A DNA stretch of 64,000 nt from NCBI GenBank assembly GCA_002733705.1, contig NVWP01000001.1, forward strand, positions 1-64,000, given 5' to 3'. A program made the position numbers and the translations under genes. Below the pieces are notes generated by a model, which saw only the letters and a list, made by a program, of their open reading frames with translations, had not been told where the DNA came from and made no database searches. This DNA is from Henriciella sp. GTDB lineage: Bacteria > Pseudomonadota > Alphaproteobacteria > Caulobacterales > Hyphomonadaceae. Positions 39,828 to 46,734 of the stretch are shown in pieces (positions within the stretch are counted from its first letter, which is position 1; every line of letters begins with the position of its first letter).

Positions 39828-40294
39828 GCCGCCACCTGCCCCGCGACAGCTTCGCGTCCGGCCTGTGTGGCACCATAGACGTGCGCACTGTTGCCCATCC
39901 TTGTTTTGGCGGTGCGGGGTCCTTTGTAGGCGAGGCCCATTTCTTTCAGTTCGGAGAGGCGCGGGCTGACAATATCGGCGTCGATACCGATAGATGCAGC
40001 AACGTCCTCTGCGCCCTTCTGACCGTGCGTGACGATGTGCGAGAGAACCTTGAGCCGGATCGTGCCGACCTCACCCGACAGCTTCGCAGCCATCTCAGCA
40101 GAAGCGCCGCCGCCCTTGGAGCCGACCTCGCCTTTATAGGGGTGCTCACCAAAGATGTGCGGCACTGACACCGCCCACTGATCCAGATGATTACGGCAAC
40201 CAGTTGCGATATGCCCATCAGGGAACTTGAAGGTTCCGACGGCCGGGACATTTTGCGGGCCGTGGAGGGCGCATCCTTCGCAGTGTTTAGTCAT
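39824..40294 (-). CDS. winged-helix protein with cysteine motif (156 aa)
   Basis: It starts MTKHCEGCALHG, with a C-x-x-C pair and a later C32-H pair, and has a C-terminal winged helix (LKVLSHIVTHGQKGAEDVAA, then RLSELKEMGLAYKG). Function unknown; the context is a run of DNA-binding proteins. Confidence 0.6.
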   Translation of the reverse strand: MTKHCEGCALHGPQNVPAVGTFKFPDGHIATGCRNHLDQWAVSVPHIFGEHPYKGEVGSKGGGASAEMAAKLSGEVGTIRLKVLSHIVTHGQKGAEDVAASIGIDADIVSPRLSELKEMGLAYKGPRTAKTRMGNSAHVYGATQAGREAVAGQVAA

Positions 40295-41235
40295 CGCGCG
40301 CCCCCATTCGGGCAGGGAGCGAAACTCGACCGCGCGGGCCCTTCAAAAAAATCTTCACGGACCCGCTCGTGAGCGAGCACCTTTTCGCCCGCTTCGGCTG
40401 CCTGCTTAAGGATGCTCCGAAGATTGCGGATCTCCTGCTCAAGGTCTTGAACGATGCCCTGCTCAGATAGCAAATGAATGATGTTACGGCGCTTGTATCG
40501 AAGCTGCCTCCAGTCGCTGTCACGCGGCAATCCGAGAGCCAAAGCCGCCTCTACACGAAGGCCCTCTATCTCCCGCAGAACTGCCTGCTTTGCCTGCTCG
40601 GCCTTTTCTCTGGCTTCAAGCTTTGCATCGCGCAGAACACAAGCCGCTTCATCGCGCATCTTGGCGGCTTCGGTGCGCTGGTACTCGACGTGGTCTTTCA
40701 AGCCGCGCACATCTCGTAGGATGCGGGCAACATCCTCGCCGCAGTCTTTCCGAACGCTTTCCGAAATAGTCCAGAGGTCGTGGCGCCGTGGACTAGCCTC
40801 CCTTTTCTCTCGAACGCGGTCGACGCCATCGATCAGCATTTTCATCATGGCCGTGAAGTCCGGTCGACCAGTGCCGGGGCGCTCTCGCTTTAGCGTCTTC
40901 CAGCCCGCGTCGCTGCGGACGATAAGCCCACACTCCTGCGGCACGTCGTTCTTCGTGATAAGCCCTTTGGGCACGGCGAAAATGACGCCGCCGGAGAACT
41001 TCAGATAGCTCTGCCACTTGGCGCTAGTCACGTCCGACAGAAAATCGGACCGGCTGATCTTGATCTCGTAGCTAACCGGGCGCGGATTAGCGAAAGACTT
41101 TTGCATGGTGTACACGTCCGGGCGAGGGTTGCCGCTCGGTCCCATCTGCATATCCGTCCAAATCATGCGGTTTGGCGCGCTGAGGTGATCGGCCAAATCG
41201 CGGGCTAGATCGTCGTGCTTCCAGTTCTCACTCAT
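40291..41235 (-). CDS. MmcB-like PD-(D/E)XK nuclease with long coiled coil
   Basis: The N-terminal domain (about 1-125) has NPRPDVYTMQKSF, SYEIKISRSDFLSDV and GGVIFAVPKGLI, the MmcB/DUF2258 pattern with D40, E57 and K59 as likely catalytic residues. The rest is charged coiled coil (EAAKMRDEAACVLRDAKLEA). In bacteria MmcB relates to DNA repair; phage versions are unproven. The coiled coil is an addition to the basic domain. Confidence 0.75.
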   Translation of the reverse strand: MSENWKHDDLARDLADHLSAPNRMIWTDMQMGPSGNPRPDVYTMQKSFANPRPVSYEIKISRSDFLSDVTSAKWQSYLKFSGGVIFAVPKGLITKNDVPQECGLIVRSDAGWKTLKRERPGTGRPDFTAMMKMLIDGVDRVREKREASPRRHDLWTISESVRKDCGEDVARILRDVRGLKDHVEYQRTEAAKMRDEAACVLRDAKLEAREKAEQAKQAVLREIEGLRVEAALALGLPRDSDWRQLRYKRRNIIHLLSEQGIVQDLEQEIRNLRSILKQAAEAGEKVLAHERVREDFFEGPARSSFAPCPNGGAR

Positions 41236-41408
41236 TCCCCCTGCCCTCCCTTGTCGGAGAGGCGACGGCGTAGCGCCCAGCGCTCCATATTGAAGCCTGC
41301 CTCGTAGGTGCCCCAGCCTAGCTTGCGGAGGCTGCTACCAGTCAGCTGTATGGCAATCAGGAACGGGGCTGCGATTGGCCCGGCGAAGTTCCTCAAGTTC
41401 ACGCTCAT
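41232..41408 (-). CDS. 58-aa possible membrane protein, coupled to MmcB-like gene
   Basis: The stop overlaps the MmcB-like ATG as ATGA (41232-41235) and GAGG lies 10 nt before ATG at 41408. The product MSVNLRNFAGPIAAPFLIAI has one moderately hydrophobic segment followed by a basic tail. It overlaps the 3' end of the next gene by 74 bp in a different frame. Confidence 0.5.
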   Translation of the reverse strand: MSVNLRNFAGPIAAPFLIAIQLTGSSLRKLGWGTYEAGFNMERWALRRRLSDKGGQGE

Positions 41409-41718
41409 GCTGCATGACCTCTCTTTTCTTATCGTTGAGTTCGGCTTCGAGAGCCGCGATGCCCCCGGCTTGGATGAAGGGCTCGAACACCCTTTGAAGG
41501 CTCGGCCAGTAGCCCGCGTTGATCATCGAAATGACGATCAGGAGTGCGGGCAGATGCCCTTGCCGATAGTTCTCGGCGGTGCGCTCTGAGATGATGACGT
41601 TGCGCGACTCCAGGTCGGCGCGCATGGCTGCGGCGCTCGGCCAATGGTTCTGGCAAAAGCGCGTCCAGCGGCGTTCTGCGACGGACCGCAAGAAGTTGCG
41701 GTTTTCCTGAATATTCAT
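41335..41718 (-). CDS. phage hypothetical protein with HTH and coiled coil (127 aa)
   Basis: GGAG precedes ATG at 41718, better than upstream ATGs. The product MNIQENRNFLRSVAERRWTR has a possible helix-turn-helix (RNVIISERTAENYRQGHLPA) and a C-terminal coiled coil (ALEAELNDKKREVMQHEREL). Probably a regulator. A CTCCATGG-rich palindromic region (41727-41757) lies upstream. Confidence 0.55.
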   Translation of the reverse strand: MNIQENRNFLRSVAERRWTRFCQNHWPSAAAMRADLESRNVIISERTAENYRQGHLPALLIVISMINAGYWPSLQRVFEPFIQAGGIAALEAELNDKKREVMQHERELEELRRANRSPVPDCHTADW

Positions 41719-41777
41719 TCTCATCTCCATGGGTAGATTGCTCTCCATGGAGACGGACGGCACACAAAGGAGCGCCT

Positions 41778-41984
41778 ATGACGACAGATGCGAGAGCCAG
41801 ACGCCAAATGAGCGAGGGTCTGGGTCTCATTGTGGAAGGTTTCAGAAAGCTGCGCCTCGCCGTGGAAATCGAGCGCACGCTTAAGGATACGAGCGAGCCG
41901 GACGGGACCGGGGACGATGGCCCCGCCCGGCTCTCGCCATGCGCTCAGGGCGTGGTGGGAACGCAGCGCAATGGCATTCAGTGA
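41778..41984 (+). CDS. 68-aa plus-strand protein inside the minus early operon
   Basis: AAAGGAG lies 7 nt before ATG at 41778. The first 45 residues (RRQMSEGLGLIVEGFRKLRL...) are helical and protein-like; the rest is low-complexity. It is divergent from the gene at 41718 and would be antisense to any readthrough early message. A perfect CCCCGGGA/TCCCGGGG hairpin (41993-42020) follows. Confidence 0.5.
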   Translation: MTTDARARRQMSEGLGLIVEGFRKLRLAVEIERTLKDTSEPDGTGDDGPARLSPCAQGVVGTQRNGIQ

Positions 41985-41992
41985 AGAAGAAG

Positions 41993-42020
41993 CCCCGGGA
42001 AGCGCGAACACCTCCCGGGG
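41993..42020. terminator. hairpin after the 68-aa gene
   Basis: CCCCGGGA (41993-42000) and TCCCGGGG (42013-42020) form an 8-bp stem with a 12-nt loop. No T-tract follows on either strand, so factor-independent termination is uncertain. Confidence 0.4.
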
Positions 42021-42076
42021 AGTGCCTGCCACAGGGAGGAGGTTCGCCAGAGGGACGAGATGGCAGGGATTGGAGA

Positions 42077-42232
42077 TCATGCGAGCCCCGCAAACTTAGC
42101 GAGGTCGATGACCAGCCACGCCAAACCAAGACCGATAAACAGGCAACCAAAGCGACCGGGCCAGCGATCTTTGTCGGAAAAGCTGAAGCCAAGCAAAATG
42201 ACGATGAGGTCGAAAACGATCATCCAGATCAT
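42077..42232 (-). CDS. 51-aa membrane protein
   Basis: ATG at 42232 overlaps the previous TGA. The product MIWMIVFDLIVILLGFSFSD has one helix, a short loop and a second helix (FGCLFIGLGLAWLVIDLAKF). It forms a coupled pair with the 57-aa membrane gene. Function unknown. Confidence 0.6.
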   Translation of the reverse strand: MIWMIVFDLIVILLGFSFSDKDRWPGRFGCLFIGLGLAWLVIDLAKFAGLA

Positions 42233-42402
42233 CCGCGCCTCCACGGATTAGCCGCGAGCGCGTCGTGCAACCGATTGCCTTGAGGCTCAGTGTACGGAAG
42301 CCAGCCCCGCCAGTTCAGGCAGCGATAGGTGAGCCAGCCAGCGATGGGCAGAACCACAATCACCAGAAACAGAATGATCCAGAAGGCGAGCGAGGCTGAC
42401 AT
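42229..42402 (-). CDS. 57-aa single-helix membrane protein
   Basis: ATG at 42402 directly follows the stop of the GIY-YIG/XRE gene. The product MSASLAFWIILFLVIVVLPI has one N-terminal helix, then an aromatic and charged tail. It overlaps the 51-aa gene as ATGA-type coupling (42229-42232). Function unknown. Confidence 0.6.
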   Translation of the reverse strand: MSASLAFWIILFLVIVVLPIAGWLTYRCLNWRGWLPYTEPQGNRLHDALAANPWRRG

Positions 42403-42894
42403 TCAGGCGGCCTCGCTTTGTGCTTTCGACTCTACAAGTTGGGCCAGAGTCACGGCGTTGCCAGTGGCGTCCGAAACCGCCTTAAGCGTCGCCGTGGAGT
42501 GCTCACCCTTGCCCGACATAATCCGCCAAAGCGTCGTGCGAGAAATGCCCGCGCGCTCTGAAAGCTCTTCACGGGACAGGCCGGACGCCTTGAGATATTT
42601 GGAGACCGGATGACCGAGCCGAGGATCAACCCACCGATAAAGCGCGATCACCTCAGCCACTTCCGGCGTGCAGTCGAACCATTCCGCGCGCAGATGCGAC
42701 GCTGCAAAATGCTTGTGCCAGAACCTCTCAGTTTCGGCCGTTACGCCAAGTTGGGCGGCGACAATACTAAGCTGCCTAGGGTTGCCAGTCTGGAGCGCAG
42801 CAAGGCGAACGGTCGGAGCACCTGCCGTCCAGCCAATTTTGACCGGACCCGCTTCACACTCTTGGATGAAATATACCGTACCAAGGACGCTCAT
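42403..42894 (-). CDS. GIY-YIG (T5orf172-like) domain fused to XRE-type HTH
   Basis: Residues 6-85 fit a short GIY-YIG module: TVYFIQ, VKIGWT, RLAALQTGNPRQLSIV and HFAASHLRAEWFDCTPEVAE. Residues 95-150 form an XRE helix-turn-helix (YLKASGLSREELSERAGISR, TTLWRIMSGKGEHST). It is in the Cro-like position, second in the early left operon. The catalytic arginine and glutamate of active GIY-YIG enzymes are not clearly identified, so it may bind rather than cut DNA. Confidence 0.7.
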   Translation of the reverse strand: MSVLGTVYFIQECEAGPVKIGWTAGAPTVRLAALQTGNPRQLSIVAAQLGVTAETERFWHKHFAASHLRAEWFDCTPEVAEVIALYRWVDPRLGHPVSKYLKASGLSREELSERAGISRTTLWRIMSGKGEHSTATLKAVSDATGNAVTLAQLVESKAQSEAA

Positions 42895-43127
42895 GCTGCG
42901 GCCTCGCTTTGTGCGCCTTGCCGTTGCTCTCTGAGCGTATCGACCAGCGTCGAAACAGACACATCGTCATCAGTGGCGGCGGCTATCTCGATCAGGGTAT
43001 CGACCGAAAACGTGCCTTCACCCTTCAGCAGCTTGTACACAGTCGGATAGGAGAACGGACGCCCTTCGCAGAACGCTGTCACGCTGATATCGCGCGACTT
43101 CAGCCAAGCTCTTAGTGGGTGCTTCAT
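42891..43127 (-). CDS. Cro-like HTH regulator
   Basis: The 78-residue product MKHPLRAWLKSRDISVTAFC has an XRE-like helix-turn-helix (GRPFSYPTVYKLLKGEGTFS, about 22-41). It is the first gene leftward from the operator cluster and divergent from the CI-like gene, the Cro position. It overlaps the next gene by ATGA, and its C-terminal tail AQSEAA is shared with that gene. Confidence 0.75.
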   Translation of the reverse strand: MKHPLRAWLKSRDISVTAFCEGRPFSYPTVYKLLKGEGTFSVDTLIEIAAATDDDVSVSTLVDTLREQRQGAQSEAAA

Positions 43128-43134
43128 GCCACCC

Positions 43135-43175
43135 ATTTAAGCTAGACTAAAATTTAAGACAAGCGAAAATTTAAG
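43135..43175. promoter_or_regulatory. left operator cluster and early leftward promoter
   Basis: ATTTAAG recurs at 43135, 43152 and 43169, exactly 17 bp apart. The first unit is a dyad (TTTA-AG-CTAG-AC-TAAA). On the minus strand TTGTCT (43162-43157), a 16-bp spacer and TTAAAT (43140-43135) form a promoter overlapped by the first two sites. This is a lambda OL-like arrangement. Confidence 0.82.
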
Positions 43176-43223
43176 TTATGGCACAAATACACTGTCTGCG
43201 CATGGCTGTAGAATTTCAGCACC

Positions 43224-43535
43224 ATGCAAGAGCACTACATCAAACAATGGCGGAAGAAACGGGGGCTGTCTCAAAAGCAGCTCGCCGAACGCATGGAGTC
43301 CGAGCCCGGCGAGCCGTTGATGTCCCACGTCACCATCAGCAACATCGAGCGCGGCGCTCAGAGCCCCACGCTGGAGCAACTACACGCATTTGCGAACGCG
43401 CTGGACGTATCTGTCTCCATGCTCGTTGAGAATAATCCTACCATTGATAGCGAGGTCCTGGACCTCGTTGGTCGCCTGAATGAAGGGAATCGCGGAACGG
43501 TTCTCGCAATGCTGAAAGCAGCTGTCGGCGAATAA
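43224..43535 (+). CDS. CI-like repressor, XRE family
   Basis: The 103-aa protein MQEHYIKQWRKKRGLSQKQL has an XRE helix-turn-helix (GLSQKQLAERMESEPGEPLM, then HVTISNIERGAQSPTLEQL), with no C-terminal peptidase domain. It sits between two operator clusters of the same motif. Without a LexA-like domain, induction would need another trigger, perhaps an antirepressor. It is the best candidate for the lysogeny repressor. Confidence 0.82.
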   Translation: MQEHYIKQWRKKRGLSQKQLAERMESEPGEPLMSHVTISNIERGAQSPTLEQLHAFANALDVSVSMLVENNPTIDSEVLDLVGRLNEGNRGTVLAMLKAAVGE

Positions 43536-43547
43536 ATTTCAATTGTA

Positions 43548-43588
43548 CTTAAATTTTAGCTTGCCTTAAATTTCATTGTGTCTTAAAT
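43548..43588. promoter_or_regulatory. right operator cluster and early rightward promoter
   Basis: CTTAAAT, the complement of ATTTAAG, recurs at 43548, 43565 and 43582, again exactly 17 bp apart. TTGCCT (43561-43566), a 16-bp spacer and TTAAAT (43583-43588) form a plus-strand promoter that mirrors the left one. The first gene served is at 43621. Confidence 0.82.
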
Positions 43589-43620
43589 CTCTTCTCAGCT
43601 AACCACTGAGGAGCACAGAC

Positions 43621-44163
43621 ATGGCATTCGAACTCGACACTGATGAACTGATGCGGATGGCGGCAACAAAAGCCGCAGACACCGTCATCGACGAAGACGA
43701 TCTCTTCAAACAGGTACGCGAGACCGTCGACGCCCGTATCGACAAGCTGTTCAGCGAGAAATTCGACGCGGTGATTAACGACCAGATTGAAGCCGCCATG
43801 AAGGACGGCTTCGACCGCGAGTTTCACGAAATCGACAGCTTCGGACGCCCGCAGGGCGAACCAACGACGATCAGCAAGAAGCTGGCGGCCATGGTTCAGA
43901 ACTACTGGCAGGAGACGGTCGACCGGAACGGCAAGCCCACCCCCAAGATCTCATACGGCGACAACACTACCCGTGCCGAACACACGCTGCTCAAGCTGTG
44001 CGGCCAAGACTTCCACAAAGAGCTGCATCAGCAAACCCTCAACGCCGCAGGCGCTCTGAAAGACGGGCTTCGCGCGGAGCTTCGCGGCTGGGTCGACAAG
44101 TCTCTTGGCGAGATTTTCCACGTCCGCAGCGCAGACGACCAAGCCGAAAAGCGCAACCGCTAA
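43621..44163 (+). CDS. first rightward early protein (180 aa), unknown
   Basis: Not recognised. The acidic, helical protein MAFELDTDELMRMAATKAAD has EKFDAVINDQIEAAMKDGFD and a C-terminal KSLGEIFHVRSADD. It is the first gene from the early right promoter. Its start region GAGGAGCACAGACATG is repeated before the next two genes. Confidence 0.65.
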   Translation: MAFELDTDELMRMAATKAADTVIDEDDLFKQVRETVDARIDKLFSEKFDAVINDQIEAAMKDGFDREFHEIDSFGRPQGEPTTISKKLAAMVQNYWQETVDRNGKPTPKISYGDNTTRAEHTLLKLCGQDFHKELHQQTLNAAGALKDGLRAELRGWVDKSLGEIFHVRSADDQAEKRNR

Positions 44164-44187
44164 GCGCACACAAAGAGGAGCACAGAC

Positions 44188-44649
44188 ATGCCATTCGGCC
44201 TCACCCACAAACAGCTCAAGGCGCTTGACCCTTGCGAGGAAGAGTTTCGCGCGGTCACGAAAGTGCTCGGCGGTCCCCGCAAATGGAACGGCAAGCTGAT
44301 CACGGCCCAACAGGCGCGAGACGCTGGCGTCAGCTTCGACAATATCGTCTGGGCCGCCTCTTCCGTGGCCCGCTCTGACAAGCAAGTTGAGCGCCGCCTC
44401 CGCCATTGGATGGCAGATTGTGCCGCCCGCGTGCTTCACATTTTTGAGAAAGAATGCCCCGGCGATGACCGCCCACGCAAGGCTATTGAGGCTGCGCGCC
44501 TGTATGCCGATGGGAAGATAGGGGTCGCCGCATGGGACGCCGCAGGGGACGCCGAAGAGGCATGGCAATTTGACAGGCTTTGCGAATGGCTCAGCGACAC
44601 GCCGCCGGAACCCCTCGCGCTTCCCGCGATCCAGAAACAAGCCGCTTAA
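44188..44649 (+). CDS. Imm5-like domain protein (153 aa)
   Basis: The central part, CAARVLHIFEKECPGDDRPR followed by KAIEAARLYADGKI, matches the pattern of Imm5-like putative immunity domains. The N-terminus GLTHKQLKALDPCEEEF is typical of related phage proteins. Whether it neutralises a toxin is unknown. It uses the repeated GAGGAGCACAGACATG start region. Confidence 0.55.
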   Translation: MPFGLTHKQLKALDPCEEEFRAVTKVLGGPRKWNGKLITAQQARDAGVSFDNIVWAASSVARSDKQVERRLRHWMADCAARVLHIFEKECPGDDRPRKAIEAARLYADGKIGVAAWDAAGDAEEAWQFDRLCEWLSDTPPEPLALPAIQKQAA

Positions 44650-44662
44650 GAGGAGCACAGAC

Positions 44663-44980
44663 ATGGCAACCGCCACCGACCCCCGCGAACACTTCCGCAA
44701 CCTCAGCGAAGGTTTCGTCACCGCCCGTCAATGGAATGTCTCCCGCGCCATGGAGTGCGCAGAGATCGCCTTTGCGACCGAGACAGCCATGCGCAACGCC
44801 CCCGAGCCTTGGACCGAAGAAGCAATTCAACACGCCTCCGAAGCTCTCTGCGACCACTTCCATGACGTTGAAGACTGGAAAGACGACAACGGCGCTACGG
44901 ACAAGTCGAAGATCATGGCGGATTGCCTGAACCTCCTGCGTGCCCGCGCCGCCCGTGCTTCCATGAAGGGGGCTGCGTGA
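44663..44980 (+). CDS. phage hypothetical protein (105 aa)
   Basis: Not recognised. MATATDPREHFRNLSEGFVT is helical and acidic (ALCDHFHDVEDWKDD). Third user of the repeated GAGGAGCACAGACATG start region. Its TGA overlaps the next ATG. Confidence 0.6.
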   Translation: MATATDPREHFRNLSEGFVTARQWNVSRAMECAEIAFATETAMRNAPEPWTEEAIQHASEALCDHFHDVEDWKDDNGATDKSKIMADCLNLLRARAARASMKGAA

Positions 44981-45543
44981 TGATCAGCCTCGATATCCTC
45001 AACCGCTTTTCCGGTACCGTCCAATTCACCGCAGAGATTGATTGCGATGAGAATGCCAGCCGCAGCATCAAGATCGGCCTTGCCGTAAAGTGGGCCATCA
45101 AGACAGGCGCGGACCTCGGAGGCGCGTACCTCGGAGGCGCGTACCTCGGAGGCGCGTACCTCGGAGGCGCGTACCTCGGAGGCGCGGACCTCAGAGGCGC
45201 GTACCTCAGAGGCGCGGACCTCAGAGGCGCGTACCTCGGAGGCGCGGACCTCAGAGGCGCGTACCTCGGAGGCGGCGTCAAGATCAAGTCGCTACTAGCC
45301 AGCGCCGTTCGCCTCAACGACCAGTACCAGTTCTTTCTCTGGGAAACCGAGTGCGGCCACGTCATCACGGCGGGCTGTCGCCAGATGACGATTGCGGACT
45401 ACCGCGCGCACATCGCGGCGGAATACCCCGGCGCAGCCAAGGGCGACGAGACAAGCGACATTCTCGACTATTTCGAGGCACGGCTGAAGCGCACCGACCC
45501 CGCCCGTGCCGTGCGGGCCGAACTCCGGAAGGGGGTGGCGTGA
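44980..45543 (+). CDS. pentapeptide-repeat protein (187 aa)
   Basis: After a 42-residue head, eleven pentapeptides of the form A-D/Y-L-G/R-G (residues about 44-98) form a short right-handed beta helix, followed by a C-terminal domain with ECGHVITAGCRQMTIADYRA. The C-terminal domain resembles a known phage accessory module. Pentapeptide proteins may mimic DNA or present surfaces. The repeat has nearly identical DNA units, so its length probably varies. Confidence 0.85.
   Translation: MISLDILNRFSGTVQFTAEIDCDENASRSIKIGLAVKWAIKTGADLGGAYLGGAYLGGAYLGGAYLGGADLRGAYLRGADLRGAYLGGADLRGAYLGGGVKIKSLLASAVRLNDQYQFFLWETECGHVITAGCRQMTIADYRAHIAAEYPGAAKGDETSDILDYFEARLKRTDPARAVRAELRKGVA
45109..45273. repeat. 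15-bp tandem repeat array, 11 units
   Basis: Units GCGTACCTCGGAGGC and close variants repeat in phase with the reading frame. Only a few positions vary (GTA/GGA-type and CGG/CAG). The high identity at DNA level points to recent expansion or homogenisation; gain or loss of units keeps the frame. Confidence 0.92.
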
Positions 45544-46028
45544 TGTTCCGCAAGCTGACACAATTCATTATTGACCGCCAATTTGAGCACTTCCCGGCTC
45601 CTCTTACCGATTGGCCTGCCATCATCCCGGTTGAGCATCAGGAACGTCTCAGAGAGGCGAGCGCCTTCATCTGGCCTGTCGGTTCTCAAACAATTGAGGG
45701 GGCAGCGCACGCCGAAAGTGACCATGACTTCCTCGTTGTGTCTGGTGAGCGCTTGCCTGACATCTTCGATATGCTTGGCTGCGCGCTACTCACCGGCGGC
45801 GGGCATTATGATCCGTCCGAGGGCGACTTTAACAGCTGGCGTGTCGGAGACCTGAACTACGTTGCGACTGACGACATTCAGTTCGCCAAGCGCTTCCTGG
45901 TCGCAAACGAACTGGCGCGCCGGTTCCGCCTCACAGACAAAGGCGACCGCATCGCCTTGTTTCAGGGCGTCCTGTACGGGCGCATCGACGCTGCGCGCGT
46001 CGCTCTTGGAAGGGTGGTGGCACCATGA
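45543..46028 (+). CDS. minimal nucleotidyltransferase-like phage protein
   Basis: The 161-aa product has VGSQTIEGAAHAESDHDFLV, where GS and SDHD resemble the G-S...D-x-D motif of minimal nucleotidyltransferases, followed by VGDLNYVATDD with a third acidic residue. Similar proteins occur in other phages. Substrate unknown. Coupled to the pentapeptide gene by TGATG. Confidence 0.6.
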   Translation: MFRKLTQFIIDRQFEHFPAPLTDWPAIIPVEHQERLREASAFIWPVGSQTIEGAAHAESDHDFLVVSGERLPDIFDMLGCALLTGGGHYDPSEGDFNSWRVGDLNYVATDDIQFAKRFLVANELARRFRLTDKGDRIALFQGVLYGRIDAARVALGRVVAP

Positions 46029-46417
46029 CCGCCCCCCTCACCCTCCCCGCCCACGAACGCGCCCAGACGCTTAAGGTTGTAGACCGGCTGGAAGATCGGG
46101 CTGACCTTTATGATCAGCACGTAAAAGCCATCGGCAAGCGGATTGACGCCATCAACAGCCAGATCGCGAAGCTGCAAGCCGACCGCCGCGCGGAGCGTGG
46201 GTACCTTCAGGACTACATGGACTGGGCGGAAAACATACGCCACGCCGTCGAGATGCTTTCTGCTGAACTGGAAGGCGACACAGACAGCACATGGCGCGCT
46301 CAATTCCCAGACGCCGCAAAGGCAGAAGAGCACGCCCACGCCTCCATCGAGAAACAGGACACACAAGCCTTCAGGGAAGCCCTTTGCCTGCGGGATGAGA
46401 CAGGAGTGAGCCCATGA
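46025..46417 (+). CDS. phage hypothetical protein with coiled coil (130 aa)
   Basis: Not recognised. RLEDRADLYDQHVKAIGKRI and INSQIAKLQADRRAERGY give a coiled-coil pattern. It ends with LCLRDETGVSP, and the DNA coding LCLRDE is repeated in the next gene (46380-46398 and 46700-46718). Coupled by ATGA on both sides. Confidence 0.6.
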   Translation: MTAPLTLPAHERAQTLKVVDRLEDRADLYDQHVKAIGKRIDAINSQIAKLQADRRAERGYLQDYMDWAENIRHAVEMLSAELEGDTDSTWRAQFPDAAKAEEHAHASIEKQDTQAFREALCLRDETGVSP

Positions 46418-46734
46418 GCCGATATGGAGTAATCACCGGCGCTCATCTGGCTATGGCTGGTATGGCTATCGTCTCACAGCGCGCCGCAGAACGAGTGGCG
46501 CGTGAGCGGGAAGCCGTGAGCAAAGAGCAGCCGCAAGACCACGACGAACTTGAGCGCCTAAGCCAAGAGTCGGTGGCAAGGGCAGAAAAGGCCAAGCGTG
46601 CCGAAATGAAGGCTCTGCTTGGCTATGTGCCTGAAGAGCCTCTGACCCGTCAACAGCGCCGCCAACTTGAGCGCGCAAAAGCCAAGTCTCGCAGACACTC
46701 CCTTTGCCTGCGGGATGAAGGGAGGACGGGATGA
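46414..46734 (+). CDS. phage hypothetical protein (106 aa)
   Basis: Not recognised. MSRYGVITGAHLAMAGMAIV could be a short membrane segment; the rest is a charged helix (PLTRQQRRQLERAKAKSRR). Its last residues SLCLRDEGRTG share a 19-bp DNA repeat with the previous gene. Confidence 0.55.
   Translation: MSRYGVITGAHLAMAGMAIVSQRAAERVAREREAVSKEQPQDHDELERLSQESVARAEKAKRAEMKALLGYVPEEPLTRQQRRQLERAKAKSRRHSLCLRDEGRTG

Noticed and set aside
41721..42080. 119-aa minus-strand ORF coupled by ATGA to the 51-aa membrane gene
   Set aside because: Composition looks like noise and it is antisense to the better supported 68-aa plus-strand gene.
45109..45273. Regular short repeats that could be taken for a CRISPR array
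   Set aside because: The units are 15 bp, contiguous without spacers, and encode in-frame pentapeptides.
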